From assembly GCF_003473485.1 (NCBI RefSeq), contig NC_053044.1, positions 35,840,091-35,904,090 on the forward strand: DNA of 64,000 bases, written 5' to 3'. Origin of the DNA: Medicago truncatula (Eukaryota; Streptophyta; Magnoliopsida; Fabales; Fabaceae). This document shows, in pieces, positions 1 to 12,232 of this stretch. The notes beneath the pieces were generated by a model. That model was not told the DNA's origin. It saw only the letters and a list, made by a program, of their open reading frames with translations, and ran no database searches. A program made the translations under genes and the position numbers. Numbering within the stretch: the first letter of the stretch is position 1; each line of letters starts with the position of its first letter.

Positions 1-2394
1 ACTTACATTTATATAGAATTACAAAAGATAAGTTTATTTTAACAAATTGAAAAAAGACATAGCTGTCTTGTATAAACAAAACATACATGCTAATACTTGC
101 AGCACAATGCAGCCAACTCACACAAGGATTTCAAACACTTCCTCTTCATCAACAAAGCAGTGATGTCTAGTGTATGCAGTACCGCCTGATGAAGAGAGTT
201 AAGGATACACTTCTGTAAAAGAAACACGTCAAAGATTACAATCACTTTTGCCGAGAAACGTACATTGATGTACAAATACTTGCGATTTGAAACGAATAAC
301 CAAAGAGCAGCAGTGTAAGAGATGTACTCTGCATTATTAGAAATATAAAATCAAGCCTCTATGTTAAAACCTTAAAGTGTACATGGTTGTTGAGTTCAAC
401 AAATCACTACAAAATAAAGAATCATACGTCACGCCAAAAGATTTACTTACAAAGCGGCCTGTTTTATGAGAGATAAAAGCAAACATTTAAATTATTTTAA
501 GCAACAAATGACTCAAACCCAGATCACCAACCTTCAAAGTAGAGCATTTTGACAATACTTACAAGTTACCACCATTTATGTATGTCATTCTTTTTTTTAT
601 CAAAATTGATTGAACTTAGTACCCCAAAGTTTACAACACTCATACATCCTGAGCACCATCCACATTTATATATGCCATTTAGTATAACTAAATGGTTTAT
701 TTTTATTCCGGGGCCTAATTCCTTTTAGAAAAAATGGTTTTTTTAGGCCTAAAAGCAAGGATTCTAGCCGCCTTATGCTTGGATCAGGTCCTGCTGTCCA
801 AAGCTAAGTAATAGCATGAAAAAAGGCAATAGTAGAATTAAAAGTAAAGCTCATCACAACCTAGACTTCACTAGATTCTCATTAACAGATCCTGATCCCT
901 TAAGAGTCTAATAGAAGCAAGCAGGCTTGTTATTTTTGCGACCTAACCTTAAACGTATTTAAGCATTTGTTCTCACAAGCATAGTTGACAGTTCGCTATG
1001 GTTTGGCCATGCATGTATGTCATGGCAATGTGACCACTGCCTAATGTATGTAGCGTAGCATTGTTCATATCATGTCTATCACACTGCAATTTGCAGCCAA
1101 TGGATTTCCAAACATGTATGTTTGAAGCAAGCTTCTGCTCATCTTGTCCACCATCACAGGTATTAACCAATGCATAGTTTGATGGTATTTATGGGCCATT
1201 CCTTAGCTGGCATTCCCTGTTACATTCTCACCCATGCACCTTCATCCCAGTTTGCTGCTAACTCCCTGTTTAGACACCCTCTATTTCAGCCTGCTACTAA
1301 AGCTACCGCTGTTATGTTTTACTTAGACAATGCATATTAACAAGGAATATGTCTTCACTCCAACATCATTTTGTTCAATCGAAGCTTCCTCGATCAACAT
1401 CTTTCACGTCCCATAAGGCAAATACGCTCAAATATCATCTTGTTGGTGCTCACAAGTGCAATGCAGTATGATAAGTCTTATTAAACATTATCAGGGTCAC
1501 CAAATACACTTTGTGATCGTATTAATTGACTTAGACATAAAACACTCCAAATAAATTCCAACGCCCAGTTGCCTGACCTCCCTTAAGGACTTACAATAGC
1601 GAGCATGCCAATTAAATCTTATGATCATGCTGAATACATTGAAATATAAATCATACTCCTGGTTATTATCAGGCAGCTTTTCATAATAATTGCAACAACC
1701 AAATACACTATATGCTTATTATCATACTAGTAAGCATTAATTGATTCAATACAACCAAAATAGGTGCAGCGCCCAGCTGACTAACACTTGATAGTGATAT
1801 TACTAACTGTAGCTTATCATCCTCATACTGAATACACCCAGATACCAATCATACTACTAGTTAGTATCAGGCAGCTATTACAGCTACATCTAAATACACT
1901 ATAAGCTACTCAGAATCAGTATTGAAATTGAATTTGTTGATATGTTCTTCCAAAGAATTGAGGATTATAGATGAAAGCATCGGTACAAGAGTTACTGACA
2001 TAGTCCTAGATAGAGGGTAACCATTATTTAGAGCATATAATAAAATACACATCAATCTGAAGCTTTAAGAAAAAGGAAACAAAACAAAACTCATCTAGGC
2101 ATGAGCATAATAAATATACAACAAGGCATACAGTTGTTGTTTTCGATTATTATATTATATCTCACCTTTGTGGAAATGAACAGCTACATTTAAAGAATGG
2201 ACACCAATTAAGTAGAACAATTGCCTGGTTAACAAGATTCAACTTATGTTTTATATGCCGAAGTAAATAAGAACAAGCAATAGTGCAACAAGTTATCATA
2301 TTCTTTATCATATAGAATTGAAATTCAAGCTCTTAATAATTTAAAAGATAAGAAAGCATTAATTAAGTCTAACCATTACCTTCATACTTGCAAA
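1..2394. other. Non-coding region downstream of the Sel1 gene
   Basis: No convincing exon was found on either strand. Short open frames here (for example 973-1170 minus and 90-275 minus) have no recognisable domain and no codon structure. Part of it may be 3' UTR of the Sel1 gene, which is transcribed leftwards and stops at 2395. A degenerate tandem repeat lies at 1498-1960 and is listed separately. Confidence 0.5.
1498..1960. repeat. Degenerate tandem repeat, period about 195 bp
   Basis: The phrase CAAATACACT recurs near 1500, 1699 and (as TAAATACACT) 1891. Each time it is followed by a similar order of words: GCCCAGTTG or GCCCAGCTG, then CTGAATACA, then TATCAGGCAGCT. Copies are diverged, with two fairly complete units and the start of a third. 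No coding frame runs through it. Confidence 0.55.
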
Positions 2395-4095
2395 CTAAGG
2401 AGTAGATTTGTTCTCCATTTCACTTGAATCCGAATCACTTGCTCTATAACCTGTATGTAGACAAAATATGAAACAATCAAGACAAGTAAAACCAAACTGG
2501 CTCGATAACTGCACATAAGACAGAGCAGCTTACCTGGAGGTTTTTCGCTTAGTTGCCAAACTGAATTTCGACTTCTTGATGCTCTACTGATCCATGCATG
2601 TCCCTATAAACACAGTTTGTAACACAGTATGGTCAAGATACAAGAACCAATAAGTTTCTCTCAAGAAAAAAAAGAACCAATAAGTTCATGAGCAGGGAAT
2701 AGCATATAAATGATACAAATTCATATAATAGATGCAGGCTGCAAGTGCAGCTGTGGGTCTTAATTGCCAACTGAACGAGATTCAGAACCCAAAAAGCAAT
2801 TGAAGGTAAAATATTATACGGACCAGATTTTGGATTACAACAAAAAACTATTTCATTCATAAACCATATTTGAAAGTAGATAACAACAATCTGATAAACA
2901 AATTTGTTAGAACAGCAACTAGTAACAAAAGATTAAAGATAACACAAATCGCAAACAATGGAACATGATCCCTTGTTTACGCAGTTGGACAATTGTGTCT
3001 ATCTTTGCGACTAAAGAGCAGCTATAGTTCCATAGATTAGTACTTGAGTGAATTAGGGTTGTCAGTATTACAAGGCATATATATAATACTACGGTCCAGA
3101 TTACAACAATGCCCCTGACCCGTACTGTGGGGGCTATGTCCCCCGCACCCCCAAATGCAAGGGTGAAGGGAGCTTCGCAATGCTGCGCTGACTCAGCTCC
3201 CCTGCCCCTTGCCCCTCTTTTGTGTCTGTGTATGAGCCATAATCAACAATTATAATAAAAAGGGTGATAAATGAAAGATGCAAAAGAAAATTTTCCAACC
3301 TCCCGACATTGTATCTAACCTCAGCTTCATTTCCAAAAGAGTGAAGAATAACACAATATTGGAATCAAATTGTTGATGACAAAAGTACTTTTGATATGTA
3401 ATGTTTGGATTAACAACTTAATTAAGGCTTAAAGCACAGATGTTTATCAAAAAAGCGCTTTTGTACAAGCTATTTCTGTATACAACACAAGTAAGTCTTA
3501 TCTCACTAAGTTGGGTCGGCTACATGGATCAAACAATGCCATAAAGTCAAATTGTTGCTAAAAGTTATTTCATTAGCTATCCTAGTGAGCCTACTAAACT
3601 AAGTTCTTCCAAACAATCCCAGATATCTCATGACAGTAGATAAGCTTAAATAAGTCAGTTCTAACAAGTAATAAACCCTATATCATTTCACATTACTGTG
3701 TGTAACTGTAATCGAAAATATTATTGAATTAAAAAAAAAAAAAAAAAGACCTTTTGAGGATTTCTAGGAACACCATATCCAGAGCAATACATTTGACCAA
3801 CAAGAACTTGACTGGAAAGATCTCCACGTTTGGCCTCCTTAAGCGTATCGTGAAACCACCGATGAGTGCAATCAGCGACCACCCTGGAAAGAGCAATTCG
3901 AGTTTCCACAGGCTCCACCTTCTTCGGCGGCGATTCCACCTTACCAACAGTGCGGTCTTGTTGTTTCTTGGTGGTTCGTGCAGCGATGAACTGGTTCAAT
4001 GATACGGGTTGGGTTTGTTTTGGTCTATGGATTTTTGTTGCAGATTTTGCAATTCGTGATAATTCTTGTCGCACAGATTCAAAGGATTTTGCCAT
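2395..4095 (-). CDS. Small Sel1-repeat (TPR-like) protein, 3 exons
   Basis: Exons on the minus strand are 4095-3751, 2603-2534 and 2450-2395. The joints are GT-AG and the phases agree, giving 156 residues. The start is the ATG at 4095 (MAKSFESVRQ); an in-frame ATG 12 nt upstream (4107) would add only MFIF. The first 80 residues are basic and Lys/Gln/Pro-rich with no recognised domain. The single clear motif spans the exon 1/2 joint: a Sel1 repeat with SSQVLVGQMYCSGYGVPRNP followed by QKGHAWISRAS, matching the family pattern LGxxYxxGxGVxxDxxKAxxW. The tail is acidic and serine-rich (ASDSDSSEME). Sel1 repeats are alpha-helical scaffolds for protein contacts; one repeat alone does not indicate a specific role. 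Small plant proteins of this layout are uncharacterised. The exon structure is seen; the function is unknown. Confidence 0.88.
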
Positions 4096-4309
4096 GAAAA
4101 TAAACAAAAGACAAGATGAAATGAGTAGATGAAACTGGTTTGTTGTTATCTAAGACAGATATTATCAAACATGTAGGATGCAACTAGATATATTTTGTTA
4201 CAATTCGAGGTGTATTTCGCAAGAACACATTGTTTTTTGTTTGACAAGGTAACATATCGAGCTCGGGCCTAGTTGAAAATTTATGAGAATGGATTGGAGG
4301 ACCTTGCTA

Positions 4310-4690
4310 GGGTGGACATGGTTTGGTTCACGAGGAAAACCAAACCAAATTGAACCGGATTCTTTTCAAAACTCATAATAATTGAAATGAACCCTTTGCA
4401 TTTTAATCCGGACCAAATTGCTATTCATAATGGTTCGGATATATGGTTCCGAATCAAACCATAACTTGTTTTTAAAGAATCAAAATTAATAATTCGGACT
4501 GAATTAGTTTTTTTGCCGAATTGTTACTATTACTCTCGTTGAAAAATATATATACAAAACTGAACCAATTCGAATATTAGAACTTTTTAAAAGCCAGAAC
4601 CAATTTGAACCGAACTGCACCAATAAATCATGAACCGAACTGAATCGAACATACATGTTTTAGTTCTGTTCCATAATTCAGTTTTTTTGT
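4310..4690. repeat. Degenerate inverted-repeat-rich patch (GGTTCGG/CCGAACC)
   Basis: Words such as GGTTTGGTT, GGTTCGGA, AACCGAACTG and CCGAACTGAATCG occur in both orientations over about 370 bp, as in decayed foldback elements common in plant intergenic DNA. No target duplication could be fixed, so the ends are approximate. Confidence 0.35.
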
Positions 4691-6131
4691 TTTTTTTACC
4701 AAAATTATGTGTTTTTGCATAAACACTAGGTGATAACATGCAAAATACATCATTTGAATATAGGTTGATTTACACTTGTTTTAGATTAGTTTATTGTTTT
4801 TGGTATGGTTGTTGGTTGGTAGTTGGTTTGTATTTCAGGAACTTGGGTATTAGAGGCAAAAACTAAAGAAAAAAGTTGAAATTATGCTTATGACGGTCAG
4901 GCACAAGAGTGACGACTGTAAGCAAGTTGAAGGAACGAGTGGACCATGTCCATGACGAGCAGGCCATCAGCCTCCACGACGCCCGTCATGGAACCTAGAT
5001 GTGCGTTTTCCAGAGTTCTCTCAACAAATTGATACACAATCCAACAACTTTCCACACAATATCTGCACGATTTTGGTCGTTTTTTGAGCACGGTTTTGGC
5101 TATACATAACAAGCAATAGGTTAGAAAAATCTTTTTTTTTAAAAAAAAAAAAAAGAGTAATTCATATGATAGTTTATGTTGAAGGAAGTGATGCATTAAT
5201 TACACCTTAATATATGCTACATTGCATAAGTTTAGAAAAACTTTTTTTAATATAAGCAATAGTATCTGTTTGTAATAATATAATGGTATAATACACACGT
5301 TTTAAATATAAACATAGGATTTCATTTTTATAGATAGGTCGGCATGGTTCACCATGTAAATATAGGATAAATCCCATCGATTCCTCAATAAGTATTTATC
5401 ACATACATCTTGTCCTTGTCCATGTAGAAATGTCCACTTTATGGCATAAATATCTTTATGTCATTATGTCATTTTTGAGACCCCCACTCACTGATAAGGA
5501 ATATTCTCACATTTTACAACTGTTTTACTTATGTGTTTGAATGAACTTTGAATAAACGTAGGTTTGATTATAATTAACTAATTTTGATTGATTTTAAAAT
5601 AAACCAATTTATATTTGAGTATACTTATTCTACTCAAAACAAGTTTTCAATTTTTCAACAAAACACAAAAACTAAACGTTATCACTTTCTTTTTTTCTAA
5701 AGTTAAACTTTATCACTTTTAAAAACTTGTATTTTTTGCATTTCTAAATTCGGATTTGGTAAGTACTAGTAAAATCAATTATTCTGTATCCTTAGTAATA
5801 TATATATACACTTTCAGTACGAATATTCGCAAAATCTCCCTTATTGTGGATTGTCCCCTCAGACAATAATACTAATGAGCATATATATGTTTGATGATCT
5901 AATTCCAACTTCTTGCTAGGTTTACTTTTTTAAGGAGCAAATTACAAATTAGTTTATTTCTTCTACCACTTACATACATACACCACTATGCTTGGTCGGC
6001 TTTCAAACCAAAAAAAAAGTATCCATGGAATAACATAATTTGATGCCACTTTAATTTAGATTCTTATATCGCTTACAACGAACTATCACAAACCACAAAT
6101 CATAACCACTCTAATATTACAAATACGTTAT
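4691..6131. other. AT-rich intergenic DNA, no gene seen
   Basis: No supported gene. An open frame on the minus strand (4897-5196) encodes a stretch ending NAHLGSMTGVVEADGLLVMD that looks somewhat protein-like, but it starts in a poly-T run and has no recognisable family, start or splice context. It may be a gene remnant. Confidence 0.35.
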
Positions 6132-6139
6132 CATATGAC

Positions 6140-6351
6140 CAGTGACGGAGTCAGGAATATTGTAAAGCTCGGGCAAAAAAAAATTTGCAACACATTTATA
6201 GGGCGTACATAAGAAATTGTAAGCAAATAATAAAAAATGTAAAGAAATTGCCTAATTTATAGGGGTTTATATAAGAAATTCATAGGGATTTATACAAGAA
6301 ATTGCAAAAAAATTGGCCCGGAGCCCGGGCGAGTGCCCGGAACCGCCCCTG
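6140..6351. mobile_element. hAT-type MITE, 212 bp, with 8-bp target duplication
   Basis: The element is bounded by exact 8-bp direct repeats CATATGAC at 6132-6139 and 6352-6359. It starts CAGTGACGGAGTCAGGA and ends GGAACCGCCCCTG, an imperfect terminal inverted repeat of the CAGNGNCGG type. Eight-base duplications and CAG..CTG ends are characteristic of hAT transposons. The interior is AT-rich with repeated AAGAAATTG words and no coding capacity, so it depends on a transposase elsewhere. Confidence 0.85.
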
Positions 6352-6359
6352 CATATGAC

Positions 6360-7559
6360 AGATATATTTAGAGTTTTTGTTGAAAATCAAGTGTGCGTGA
6401 TTAACTTCATATCGATTCTCAACGGCTTAACTAAAACATATATAAAAGATGTGACTTATATACTCGATGTTTTAAATTTTAAGTGAAGATGTAGTGTGAA
6501 ATGTATGTTAAAGATCCTAGTCCTTTGTTAGCTGTTGCTCCCAATACTCCCTAATTAGACTCCCCAACCGATATGATAAACATAATTGAGTATGAATATT
6601 GAATTTGAAAATATGATAAGATGCCAACATGTGCCACATTATAACTATGTCTTTTAAACATGTGATTGTGGATTTTTTTTTTTGGTACAAAAAATGCATA
6701 GATTGTTTACCTTATGTGAAAGAACATATATTAGAAGATGTTAGTTTTTAAGTGCATCTTCATATCTCGGATGATTAGTCTCTATCTTTCGACTTGATGA
6801 TATATTGGGCTAGTAAAAAATGTGATGAGATGGGAAAAAATAAAGCACGCATGTTAGACCTAAAAGCCTACTTAATTACATTTATAATTTGTCTTTTTTA
6901 TACATTAGTATATGTATTACTTGTAAGTTGTAATACAAAAATTAGGTGTTTTAAACAGTTTTGTGATTTGTGTGATAAGAGCGTATTTCAAAATAATTAT
7001 ATTAGTGATATAAGAATAGACTGGTTCTTACCTTATCTCTTAACGTAAGGTTTTGAAGGAAAATGTCTACTGTGTGATGTGGCCTGTGGGAGTATGGGGC
7101 TAAAGAAAATGACTTGCCAGTTGCCACAAAGAATATGGAAAGTGATAAAGATTTGCACTTTCAAATTTTTCCTTGATAATGAAAAGTGAAAACTACATAT
7201 TTGACGATTTTTTGTTATAATATAGTATATATTTGACAATTTGAATGCATTTGTTTTTGAAGAAAAGTTTGAATACGTTAATGATCAGACAAATTTTATG
7301 GACAGAGGATAAGTTATCAGACAAATCTTACGTATCAAAGTTTTTTTTTTGGTGTAATTACGTATTAAAGTTCTTTTTTGCTCTGTTAAATATTTTCAAG
7401 TTGATTGCAGGGAGAAGTGTTTACGTTTTTAAGCCACATGTTAACAAGGGAATCAAGTAGTTGATAATTTAGCTTAATTTGGTACTCTTACTTTAGAATT
7501 TTCTTGTAAGATTTTTAATATACTGCGTATCTTCTTTCATTTCTTACTTATATGTAATA
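6360..7559. other. AT-rich intergenic DNA, no gene seen
   Basis: Short open frames on both strands (for example 6794-7048 plus and 7033-7239 minus) are low-complexity, lack recognisable domains and have AT-biased codons. Nothing else was recognised. Confidence 0.4.
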
Positions 7560-9125
7560 CATAATATCTTGATTAAATTACATGAATATTTTTAGATTGA
7601 CTTAATGCGCACTATATGTTGGGAAAATGAACCTATCACTTCATAGATTAGAAGAATACATAAAAACTTTGTATGCATTCTCGCTTTAATTATGTCACCT
7701 CACACTAACATGAGGTGAGAAGGGGACACAAGCTTGTCCTTCTAAACCTTAATTTTTAGCTTTTGCTTAATATCTTTAATTTAATTAAATATTTGATAGC
7801 TAACTTTAAATAAAAAATAATCAAACTTTTAGATTGTAAAGTATCTAAATTTATATAATATATTTACTAAAGAAATTTTAGTTTGAAAATTTCTCCTGTT
7901 ATATAAATTTCATGATCAAATCCTATTCTTCAAACTTCAAAAAAGAAAAAGTGACAGATCTTCAAACTTCAAATATGTTACCCAATTATTTTTATATTAC
8001 TTCATGACTTATAAGAGTGAGATCAACAAACAAGCAATAGGACAGATGATTTGAAATTTCCCTTTTGTTAAATATTGTTTTGAAATGCCAAAATATCTTA
8101 TATTAGTTAAGAATCGTGGTCAGTTATTAAACATCAACACTCCTCGATTCAATGAGACGATTTTTATATGGGATAAAACTATGAGGATTCACGCAACGAC
8201 TTAGAGCAAACGATACCTTATTAGATGGTGTAAAATACTTAAGGATCGAAAGATATTTTTAGGTACAATTCTTGAAAGTTGAGAATTTAAGGGGCAAACA
8301 TGCGAATACAATTATGATTTGTTATACATAACTTTAGGACATTATGATTTGCTATGAATAATTTTAGCACAAAACACCATCTATAATTTAAGGCAAATGA
8401 GTTTGCCATTTTTCTTTAAGAATTGGTTTATGTAACAAACAATTAAAAGTTTTTAGGTTTTTAAGCCACATGTTAAAATTTACTGTTTTTTTGACTAAAT
8501 ATCTTGATTAAATTACATGGACATCTTTATATTGACTTAATGCGCATTATATGTTAGGAAAATGAACCTGCCTTGAAAATAATGTTAGGAAAATGAACCC
8601 ATCACTTCTTAGATTAGAAAGAAGAATAAATCAAAACTTTTTATACATTCTCCCTTTAATTATGTCACCTCGCATTAACAGGAGTTGGGAAGGGGACGTG
8701 AGCTTGTCCTTCTCAATCTTAATTTTTAACTTTTGCTTAATATATTTAATTAAATTAGCTATTTGATTGCTAATTTTTAAAAAAAAAAGACCAAACATCT
8801 AGATTGGTAAATTATCTAAATTTACATGGTATTCACTAAATAAATTTTCTTTTTGAAATTTCTCCTGTTATATAAATTTGATGATCAGATACTATTCTTC
8901 AAACTTCAAATATGTTGCCCAATTTGTTTTATTTGGTATATTACTTAAAGAATGGAAAGATGTTTAAATTATAGGTACCATTCTCGCTAAAAGTTTGATA
9001 AAGTTGAGAATTTAAGGGGATGTGCAAACAATTATGATTTGCTATGAATTATTTTAGCAATTAGCACAATATACTACCTACAATTTAAGGCAAATAAGTT
9101 TTGTCATCTCTCTTTAAGAATTGGT
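7560..9125. repeat. Diverged direct duplication, period about 0.9 kb
   Basis: The block beginning CTTGATTAAATTACATG at about 7568 recurs at about 8507. It then carries the same order of words: GACTTAATGCGCA, GGAAAATGAACC, ATTATGTCACCTC, AGCTTGTCCTTCT and TTCTCCTGTTATATAAATTT. A downstream part (GAGAATTTAAGGGG, then AATTATGATTTG, then TTTAAGAATTGGTTTA) also appears in both halves. Substitutions and small indels separate the copies. No coding frame is conserved between them, so this is duplicated non-coding DNA. Confidence 0.75.
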
Positions 9126-9203
9126 TTAGTGCCTGTTTGGTTGCCCGGAAGATTTTCAAATATCCACGTTTAGGTCATTTCAACGCAATTTGATCTTAAA
9201 ATT

Positions 9204-10277
9204 AGGTGACATTTAGGGTGGGTAAGGGAAAGATTTTTCCACCATAGGAAAGTAGGTTTTGACCATTAGATTTAAGATGAACATTGATCTTATGATAGTC
9301 TCTTCACACTAGATTTTTTTTCCACTTTCTTCTACCACCGTTATCTTGTCTATGTGTGTGCCTTTTTCCAGAAACCATGGTTCCAAGTTCCAACAAACTC
9401 TACACATTAACAATCTATTTTTCCATTTGGCTGAAAGTATTTGATGTCTTTATGGTATAACTATAAACATATGATTTTTCAATTTCATCTCATTCCTTTG
9501 TTATCTCAATCAAATTAAATTATAGAAATCATTAAGGCCAATCATTAATGGTACGTCTGTCATTGAGTTTTGTAAAACTTAAGTTTTAATTAATTCAATT
9601 TGAACTTTTAACGGGTGACAGAAACTATGATAAAATCAACAAATAGGACACACAAATTCATTGTTGTTGTTGTTGAAGGTAGAGTGAAAAAGGAATATGT
9701 GTTTTAAAACTTGTTTTTTTTTGTTTGATTTTGGAATCTGGATTCGAAACAGCGTTGTACCCATGTCCATGTCACCACGACAACCTCACAACGGTGAAAT
9801 CCTCTTCGACTATGTCTTCGCTCTTGTCTTCATCCTCGTCACTCCAGTGTTCTGTTTGCTTCTCTTCATTTCTCTTGCACCATTCTTCTTATTCCTCATT
9901 GTGAATTCAATATGTTCTTTGTTCAAGGTTCTTGATTTTCTTCTACCTGTCTTTTCTTTTTTATTTATTCTTTACAATTTAACCGTTAATTCTTTACAAT
10001 TTAATTGTTATTTGTTTTTGCTGAGATTTAAATGTTGTAAATGATTTTGATGTGGAGCATAATTTTGAATCAGGGAAGTTATGAATAGTTTTTGTGAAAC
10101 TGTTAAAAGTGTTATGAAGTATTGAAATTTTTTTGGTGGGTTGTTTGGAGGTTGAGAGGTTGAAGACAAAGGAAAAAAATAGTGTGGAGAGACTATCATA
10201 AGATGTTAAATCTAATGATCTAAATCTATTTTTCCATCGTGGGTAACTCTTTTCCTTACCCATCCTAAATGCCACCT
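9204..10277. mobile_element. Element with ~110 bp terminal inverted repeats (Mutator-like)
   Basis: The left end begins AGGTGACATTTAGGGTGGGT and the right end, read on the opposite strand, begins AGGTGGCATTTAGGATGGGT. Similarity continues inward for about 110 bp on each side, including the shared words TCATTAGATTTAA or CCATTAGATTTAA and ATCTTATGATAGTCTC. Flanks are A/T-rich (AAAATT on both sides), so the target duplication is not certain. Long inverted repeats around a 1 kb body fit a non-autonomous Mutator-like element. The interior holds an open frame at 9763-10044 whose base composition is unlike its surroundings. Confidence 0.7.
9763..10044 (+). CDS. Hypothetical hydrophobic ORF inside the inverted-repeat element
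   Basis: The frame from the ATG at 9763 reads MSMSPRQPHNGEILFDYVFA and then continues as a very hydrophobic Leu/Phe/Val stretch with two or three potential membrane segments, ending FKCCK. The first 170 nt are richer in C and G than the AT-rich DNA around them. The later part reads like intron or non-coding sequence, so the real coding end could be a splice donor near the GTTCAAGGTTCT words at 9920-9930. It may be a fragment of a host gene captured by the element. I do not recognise a family. Confidence 0.25.
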   Translation: MSMSPRQPHNGEILFDYVFALVFILVTPVFCLLLFISLAPFFLFLIVNSICSLFKVLDFLLPVFSFLFILYNLTVNSLQFNCYLFLLRFKCCK

Positions 10278-11630
10278 AAAAATTATGTTTGGCTTTCAAA
10301 AAAGTTAATTGATTCTAGAGACTAAACTTAATTTCGTCTAAAGCTCACATTTGTAGCTTCTGGGATTAACTAATTCGATTCTCCTCAATTAACAATTATT
10401 TTCTATTACCAATATCTTTGTTTGTCAATTATGCCCTTATTTATAAAGTGAACATGCTTTTTTATTTCTCTATTACGTAACAATCCCTAGGTACTACTAT
10501 ATATTAATATTGCAATGTGCTCTCAGTTATATTATAAATTATACATTTTCTTTTACGATGGATAAAATTATACTTTTATGTTTTTTTTTTTACACCCTTT
10601 GGTTCTTATAATATTAATCATTAAATTGATGAAAAAATATATATTAATTATAACTCTTATAAATTAATATTATTTCAAAAAGAATATTTGAAGCAATAAA
10701 AATTCATTTGCGATATGTCGAAATAATTTTTTAAAATGAAAATAAGATATTTAGTTTTAAATAAAATTAAAAGGGTACTCTAAAAAATACAATTAAAGGG
10801 ATATTTTGATCATCACACGTTCAAAATCAATTTTAATTCAAAGTACCCAAACAACATCAACACATAAGAATCACTTTTAAATGAGTGTTTTCAAACATAA
10901 ATCAATTTACATCAAATTCACTTCAACCAAAATCAATTTTCACCGCCGCCAAACCAAATTCATACTTATGTGACAAACAATCACTCTCCAGTGTCTAATG
11001 CAAGTGGTTTGTGCGTTGAATATATGAATGTTGTCAATTTTAGAGTACAACACCAAACACAATTGCTACAGACAAACTAAACAATTTAATTTCTATCAAC
11101 TCTGATCATTTCGACATCAAATTAGTTAGATGTTCAGACTATACGTTAATGTTAGGTCAGTTTTAGACAAATAGTATATCTACTAAATGATTTTTATATA
11201 AAATTAACTTAAACCGAAAACAAAATGAAAAAACTAGAAAAAGAAAAAAATTAGAGTTGATTAGTCTGAAATGTAGATGGAAAACGAACTCTATTCTATA
11301 TAAAAGAACAAAGCAGCAACTAGTCTAAAACTAGAATCGTTTTTCGAAAGAACGAACAAGAAGACAAACAGTAGTAAAACAAAGATTCATAGATCTTCTT
11401 ATTATTTCATCATTCAAATACGACATTACAAACCAAAGAGACACACCCATAATAATAATGGTTCCACACAAGCAATCAAACTAAACAACCAAACAAAATA
11501 GAAAGAAAGAAAGACCACAATATTAAACACGACACCGACAGCAACGCGGTCTCACATCTCCTACGGAAACAAACACCGAAAGTCACGTCCACGTGAACAG
11601 CACACTTATTTTATTTTAATATTAATAATT
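10278..11630. other. AT-rich intergenic DNA, then 3' flank of the WUN1-like gene
   Basis: No gene seen. The part near 10800-10960 resembles a decayed MITE (AAAATCAATTTT words in both directions). The part from about 11340 to 11630 is the likely 3' UTR and downstream flank of the WUN1-like gene, which is transcribed leftwards. Confidence 0.4.
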
Positions 11631-12119
11631 TTATATTGCGAGGACCAAACCGGGTACGGATTTACCGACCCGATCAGAAACGCTACTTTCCCAAACACAA
11701 TGAAAACCACCGGGATTAGCCGGCACAATCTCACCGGAGTCTTTCCCGGCGAAGTGTGTGACGGTAAGGGAAGTGTTGAAATACTCCCTAACCTGAGTGA
11801 CTATCCCATCCACAACAGTCAGCGCGTGAACCCAGGAAATAGCGCGTGAGGTATCGCAGCCTTCAACAATAACGGTGGAGCCGAAAGAGATGACGGACTG
11901 AGGAACAAAACGGAAGGTATCAACGGCGGTGGTATCGCCAGTGAGTGTGCGCATCAAAAACTGATGAGAGGGTGGACCGTGAAACCACCACTCGAGATCA
12001 GGGGCGAGGATTCGAACCACGGTGTCAGAGTCTCGAGAGTTTAGGGAGTCATATAGTGTGAGAACCAGCTTTTGATTGCTGGAATCAGTGTCTTCGGTAT
12101 TAACCTGAGAGTTAGCCAG
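11631..12119 (-). CDS. WUN1: Wound-induced protein 1 (WUN1)-like, NTF2-fold domain
   Basis: The frame reads LANSQVNTEDTDSSNQKLVL, then a Leu/Tyr/Asp-rich helix, then APDLEWWFHGPPSHQFLMR, and ends with SVPGLVLAI and a stop at 11631-11633. The EWWFHGPPSHQFLMR block and the later FGSTVIVEG and SWVHALTV strands are typical of the plant WUN1 family, which has the SnoaL/NTF2-like alpha+beta barrel fold. Its members are induced by wounding and senescence, and the biochemical role is not established. About 160 codons is the usual size. The 5' end is odd: the frame is open upstream to a TAA, but no ATG lies between that stop and the conserved domain; the first in-frame ATG is the M of FLMRTLTG. The coordinate given starts at the CTG before GCTAAC, chosen only to cover the conserved part. 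An upstream exon joined at CTCTCAG|GTTAAT, a non-AUG start, or loss of the start codon are the options. Confidence 0.8.
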   Translation of the reverse strand: MANSQVNTEDTDSSNQKLVLTLYDSLNSRDSDTVVRILAPDLEWWFHGPPSHQFLMRTLTGDTTAVDTFRFVPQSVISFGSTVIVEGCDTSRAISWVHALTVVDGIVTQVREYFNTSLTVTHFAGKDSGEIVPANPGGFHCVWESSVSDRVGKSVPGLVLAI

Positions 12120-12224
12120 ATCGAGAAAAAAAAAAAGTGGTTTTCTAGAAATTTCTGAGTTTGGGATTTTGGATTAGGTAATGGAATGTTGTAAATGATA
12201 CTTTGTGGTTGAAATGGTGTGAGG

Positions 12225-12232
12225 TTTTTATA
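12225..12232 (-). promoter_or_regulatory. Candidate TATA box for the WUN1-like gene
   Basis: The minus strand reads TCTCTATAAAAACCTC here, a good plant TATA box about 105 nt upstream of the conserved coding block. It implies transcription starting near 12195, which would leave no ATG in the leader before the domain. Confidence 0.5.

Noticed and set aside
973..1170. 65-residue open frame on the minus strand
   Set aside because: No recognisable family and no conserved pattern; ordinary AT-rich intergenic sequence.
3090..3240. GC-richer patch in intron 1 of the Sel1 gene suspected to be an exon
   Set aside because: No frame stays open with splice sites in phase between exons 1 and 2, and the direct junction already restores the Sel1 repeat.
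4897..5196. 99-residue open frame on the minus strand
   Set aside because: Starts in a poly-T run, no recognised domain, no splice or promoter context; may be a gene remnant but not supportable as a gene.
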